Under the pieces are notes generated by a model. That model had not been told where the DNA came from. It searched no databases and saw nothing but the letters and a program-made list of their open reading frames with translations. From Scandinavium manionii (GTDB taxonomy: Bacteria > Pseudomonadota > Gammaproteobacteria > Enterobacterales > Enterobacteriaceae), in contig NZ_JALIGC010000040.1 of the NCBI RefSeq assembly GCF_024764775.1, positions 372,001 to 436,000 on the forward strand: a stretch of 64,000 bases of DNA, given 5' to 3'. Shown here piece by piece: positions 61,326 to 64,000 of the stretch. The position numbers and the translations under genes are program-made. Position 1 is the stretch's first letter, and each line of letters starts with the position of its first letter.

Positions 61326-62156
61326 TTACGATCTCAGGAATGTCAGCAAATCATCGTTAATTTGCTGTTTATGGGTGGTGCAAATGCCATGAGAGCCGCC
61401 TTTGTAGACCTTAAGTTCAGCGTCCGGCAGAATTTCCGCCGCCACTTTACCGCAGGTTTCGAATGGCACAATCTGATCGTCATCACCGTGAATGACCAGC
61501 GTCGGGATGGCCATGCGTTTTAAATCTTCCCGCAGGTCGGTTTCTGAAAACGCTTTAATGCAGTCATAAAGCCCTTTGATAGAGCCTTGTAACCCCTGTG
61601 CTGCGAAGCTCGCCCGCACCGCTTCCGACACGCTTGCCCCTGAGCGGTTATAGCCATAAAACGCCATCGACAGCTCATGGAAGAATGCGCCGCGATCGTT
61701 CACCACGCCCTGACGGATACCGTCGAACACCTCAATGGGCACACCGTTGGGGTTAAAATCGGTTTTCACCATAATTGGCGTCACCGCGCTGATCAGCACC
61801 GCTTTTGTCACCCGCTCTGTGCCGTGGCGGCCAATGTAACGCGCCACTTCGCCACCGCCAGTGGAATGCCCGACGTGTACGGCATCCTTCAAATTAAGAT
61901 GGGCCGTGAGTTCCGCCAAATCGTCAGCGTACTGATCCATATTATTTCCGTCCCATGACTGCGAGGATCGCCCGTGACCGCGCCTGTCGTGGGCTATCAC
62001 CCGGAAGCCTTTCTCGCCCAAAAACAGCATCTGGTCTTCAAACGCATCCGCCGTCAGAGGCCAGCCGTGGCTGAATACCACGGGCTGCCCGCTCCCCCAA
62101 TCTTTGAAATAGAGAGTACTGCCATCTTTTAGGGTCAGTGTGTCGTAACCACTCAT
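61326..62156 (-). CDS. Alpha/beta hydrolase, non-heme chloroperoxidase type
   Basis: Cofactor-free esterase of the bromo/chloroperoxidase-arylesterase family. 276 residues from ATG at 62156, with AGGAG upstream. The catalytic triad is Ser98 (GHSTGGG), an Asp near 225 (IHGDDDQIVP) and a His near 255 (GSHGICTTH); the oxyanion loop is SHGWPL near 29. Natural substrate unknown; perhydrolase activity is a side reaction in this family. Divergent from the GntP permease, with 283 bases between. Confidence 0.85.
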   Translation of the reverse strand: MSGYDTLTLKDGSTLYFKDWGSGQPVVFSHGWPLTADAFEDQMLFLGEKGFRVIAHDRRGHGRSSQSWDGNNMDQYADDLAELTAHLNLKDAVHVGHSTGGGEVARYIGRHGTERVTKAVLISAVTPIMVKTDFNPNGVPIEVFDGIRQGVVNDRGAFFHELSMAFYGYNRSGASVSEAVRASFAAQGLQGSIKGLYDCIKAFSETDLREDLKRMAIPTLVIHGDDDQIVPFETCGKVAAEILPDAELKVYKGGSHGICTTHKQQINDDLLTFLRS

Positions 62157-62341
62157 GGGATCTCCTGGTTCCTGGTCATGCTGGCGCCGGATGGCGCAGC
62201 GGTGCTTAAGAAGCATATGCCAGATTTGAAATCGATCACGTTTATCGAACAAATATTGTCCAAATCGATAATTGTTTCGGATATTTGAAGTGGCTCCCAA
62301 AGTGTTAATAAATGTGTCAAAGCATATTTACAACACCCGCC

Positions 62342-62371
62342 ATGTTACCAGTATCATGTTACCGGTATCAG
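62342..62371. promoter_or_regulatory. Two overlapping GntR-type operators
   Basis: ATGTTACCAGTATCAT (62342-62357) and ATGTTACCGGTATCAG (62356-62371) share two bases. Each is a near-palindrome of the ATGTTACC/GGTAACAT type bound by the E. coli gluconate repressors GntR and IdnR. They lie 69-98 bases before the permease start. Confidence 0.65.
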
Positions 62372-62439
62372 TGATAAACGCAGGGATTACGCCAGGCTAT
62401 CACTATCACTTTGGCTGTCACGTTACAGAGGATATAAAG

Positions 62440-63816
62440 ATGACAGAAGTTACGAACGCATTGGGAGCCGGTACGCTGCTCGGTATCGCCGCAGGGGCTG
62501 TAGCACTGCTGCTGGTCTTGATCATGCGCTTCAAAGTGCATGCCTTTTTAGCCTTAACGCTGGTCAGCATCGTAGTGGCGCTACTGACGAAAGTTCCGTT
62601 TGATAAAGTGGTGCCGACCCTGTTGACAGGCTTCGGCGGTACGCTGGCTGGCGTTGCGCTGCTGGTGGGCCTGGGGGCGATGATTGGCCGACTGCTGGAA
62701 GTCTCCGGCGGTGCAAAAGTGCTGGCTGATACGCTGATTAACAAATTTGGTGCGCATCGCGCGCCGTTCGCGCTCGGTGTGGCGTCGCTGCTGTTCGGCT
62801 TCCCTATCTTCTTCGACGCCGGTCTGGTGGTGATGCTGCCGATTATCTTCAGCGTCGCCAAACAGTTTGGCGGTTCTACGCTGAAATACGCCTTCCCGGC
62901 TGCGGGTGCGTTCGCAGTCATGCATGCGCTGGTGCCGCCACATCCTGGCCCGGTTGCCGCGGCTGAACTGCTCGGCGCGAACATTGGTCTGCTGGTGATT
63001 GTTGGTCTGATTATCGCCCTGCCGACCTGGTATCTTGGTGCATACCTGTACGGGCTGTATGCCGGGAAAAAATTCGACATTAAACTGCCGTCTTCCTTCC
63101 TCGGAGCGGTCGAAGCCGATCCCAACCACAAGCCGCCTTCATTCGGCATGGTGCTGACCATTCTGCTGATGCCGCTGGTGCTGATTTTCCTCGAAACCGG
63201 CCTCAATACCGCGACGGTGCTGGGTTGGGTGGCGAAAGACGACACGCTAGTGAACTTCCTGCGTATGCTGGGCAAAACCCCGGTGGCGCTGCTGATTACC
63301 GTGTTCTTCGCCCTGATGGTGTTCAGCCGTCAGCACAGCCTTAAGCATCTGGAAAAAATCTGTGACGGTGCATTAGGCCCAATCTGCGGCATCATTCTGG
63401 TGACCGGCGCGGGCGGTATGTTCGGTGGCGTTCTGCGCGCCAGCGGAATTGGCGATGCGCTGGCAGGCGTGTTGTCCGATACCGGGATGCCGGTCATCGT
63501 AGCTGCGTTCGTGATTGCGACAGCGCTGCGTGTGGCGCAAGGTTCCGCCACGGTTGCATTGACCACTACCGCCGCGCTGGTTGCGCCGATGGTCCACGCC
63601 ACAACCGGTATCAGCCAACTCGACCTGTGCTTTATCGTGGTCGCCATCGCCGGTGGCGCAACGGTGCTGTCGCACGTGAACGACTCCGGTTTCTGGCTGG
63701 TTGGCCGCTTCCTCGAAATGGATGAAAAAACCACGCTGAAAACCTGGACGGTGATGGAAACGCTGCTTGGCGGCCTCGCCTTCCTGTTCGCGCTGGTTGG
63801 TAGCCTTATCTTCTAA
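62440..63816 (+). CDS. GntP-family permease, probably gluconate
   Basis: Inner-membrane proton symporter for gluconate or a related sugar acid. 458 residues from ATG at 62440 (AGAGGA upstream), 12-14 membrane helices. Family hallmarks are FGFPIFFDAGLVVMLP near 115-130, PPHPGPVAAAELLGAN near 165-180, TGAGGMFGGVLRASG near 325, LRVAQGSATVALTT near 365 and SHVNDSGFW near 410. Family members also carry other sugar acids such as fructuronate, so the substrate rests mainly on the GntR-type operators upstream. Confidence 0.9.
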   Translation: MTEVTNALGAGTLLGIAAGAVALLLVLIMRFKVHAFLALTLVSIVVALLTKVPFDKVVPTLLTGFGGTLAGVALLVGLGAMIGRLLEVSGGAKVLADTLINKFGAHRAPFALGVASLLFGFPIFFDAGLVVMLPIIFSVAKQFGGSTLKYAFPAAGAFAVMHALVPPHPGPVAAAELLGANIGLLVIVGLIIALPTWYLGAYLYGLYAGKKFDIKLPSSFLGAVEADPNHKPPSFGMVLTILLMPLVLIFLETGLNTATVLGWVAKDDTLVNFLRMLGKTPVALLITVFFALMVFSRQHSLKHLEKICDGALGPICGIILVTGAGGMFGGVLRASGIGDALAGVLSDTGMPVIVAAFVIATALRVAQGSATVALTTTAALVAPMVHATTGISQLDLCFIVVAIAGGATVLSHVNDSGFWLVGRFLEMDEKTTLKTWTVMETLLGGLAFLFALVGSLIF

Positions 63817-63823
63817 TGTGAGC

Positions 63824-63950
63824 TATATCCAAAATAATTCGCGTTACATCGCGGCGGCAAGAGAATGAGTCCCGATGAACGTAGTAACCTAAGTGATTCG
63901 GGCGAGTGAACGTAGCCAACAAAGATGCAGCTTGAAGAATGGCGGGTATA
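63824..63950. repeat. ERIC (intergenic repeat unit) element
   Basis: Exactly 127 bases bounded by TATATCC and GGGTATA. The inner part has the ERIC landmarks GGCGGCAAG, CCTAAGTGATTCGGGCGAG and GAACGTAGCCAAC, and ends in CAGCTTGAAGAATGGCGG. It begins 7 bases after the permease stop, a typical intergenic setting, and can fold into a long imperfect hairpin in mRNA. The last 50 bases of the window after it hold no gene. Confidence 0.85.
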
Positions 63951-64000
63951 AATCACTTCAAAGATCCGACCACAGTCAGTATCATGGTCAGACCCTAAAC

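Noticed and set aside
1..64000. CRISPR arrays, insertion sequences, prophage or toxin-antitoxin genes
   Set aside because: No regularly spaced repeats, transposase, integrase or paired small toxin-like frames were seen; accessory genes are metabolic operons.

Overview
The window is chromosomal DNA from an enteric bacterium (Enterobacteriaceae). About 45 genes follow the Escherichia coli nagBACD to rna order, most with the same lengths, active-site residues and overlaps, but the accessory insertions, the missing genes and the Klebsiella/Enterobacter-style REP and ERIC repeats point to an Enterobacter, Lelliottia or Kluyvera-like genome rather than E. coli. The species cannot be fixed from sequence reading alone. 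No phage, IS element or CRISPR array was seen.

Layout. 1-4005: amino-sugar operon nagB(partial)-nagA-nagC-nagD. 4227-6950: asnB, then eight tandem tRNA genes (Met, Leu, Gln x2, Met, Gln x3) behind one strong promoter. 7002-13963: ubiF (minus), miaB, and the phoL-ybeY-ybeX-lnt string. 14110-17640: gltIJKL glutamate/aspartate ABC transporter with an NtrC-type site, a GcvB-type leader and the sRNA SroC between gltI and gltJ. 17663-23224: ybeL, leuS-lptE-holA-nadD. 23513-29858: rsfS-rlmH-mrdA-mrdB-rlpA and dacA (ribosome silencing and maturation, cell-wall elongation). 29966-33389: ybeD, lipB, ybeF, lipA (lipoate). 33465-36448: an inserted purine module (NCS2 permease and a deaminase of the 8-oxoguanine type) with a textbook NtrC enhancer plus -24/-12 promoter. 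36577-39240: tatE, ybeM, crcB, cspE, pagP. 39379-45775: inserted copper/silver RND efflux operon (small secreted protein, cusF, TolC-type channel, cusB, cusA). 46107-52959: anaerobic citrate block dcuC, citCDEF, citT, lacking citAB, citX and citG. 53073-53879: RNase I. 54121-61237: a fry/ypd cluster coding a fructose-like PTS with two metallo-aminopeptidases and an AraC-type regulator. 61326-63816: an alpha/beta hydrolase divergent from a GntP-family permease that carries two overlapping GntR-type operators. The window ends in a 127-bp ERIC element.

How it works together. The core half is housekeeping: amino-sugar use, glutamine-dependent asparagine synthesis, tRNA supply and modification, envelope lipoprotein and peptidoglycan synthesis, LPS transport and lipoylation. 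The right half is nutritional and stress accessory content added between core genes: nitrogen from purines, copper export, citrate fermentation, an orphan PTS and gluconate-type uptake. Regulatory sites read by eye agree with these roles: NtrC/sigma-54 for nitrogen scavenging, CRP for citrate lyase and GntR for the permease. Most of the new information in the window lies in these sites and in which partner genes are missing.
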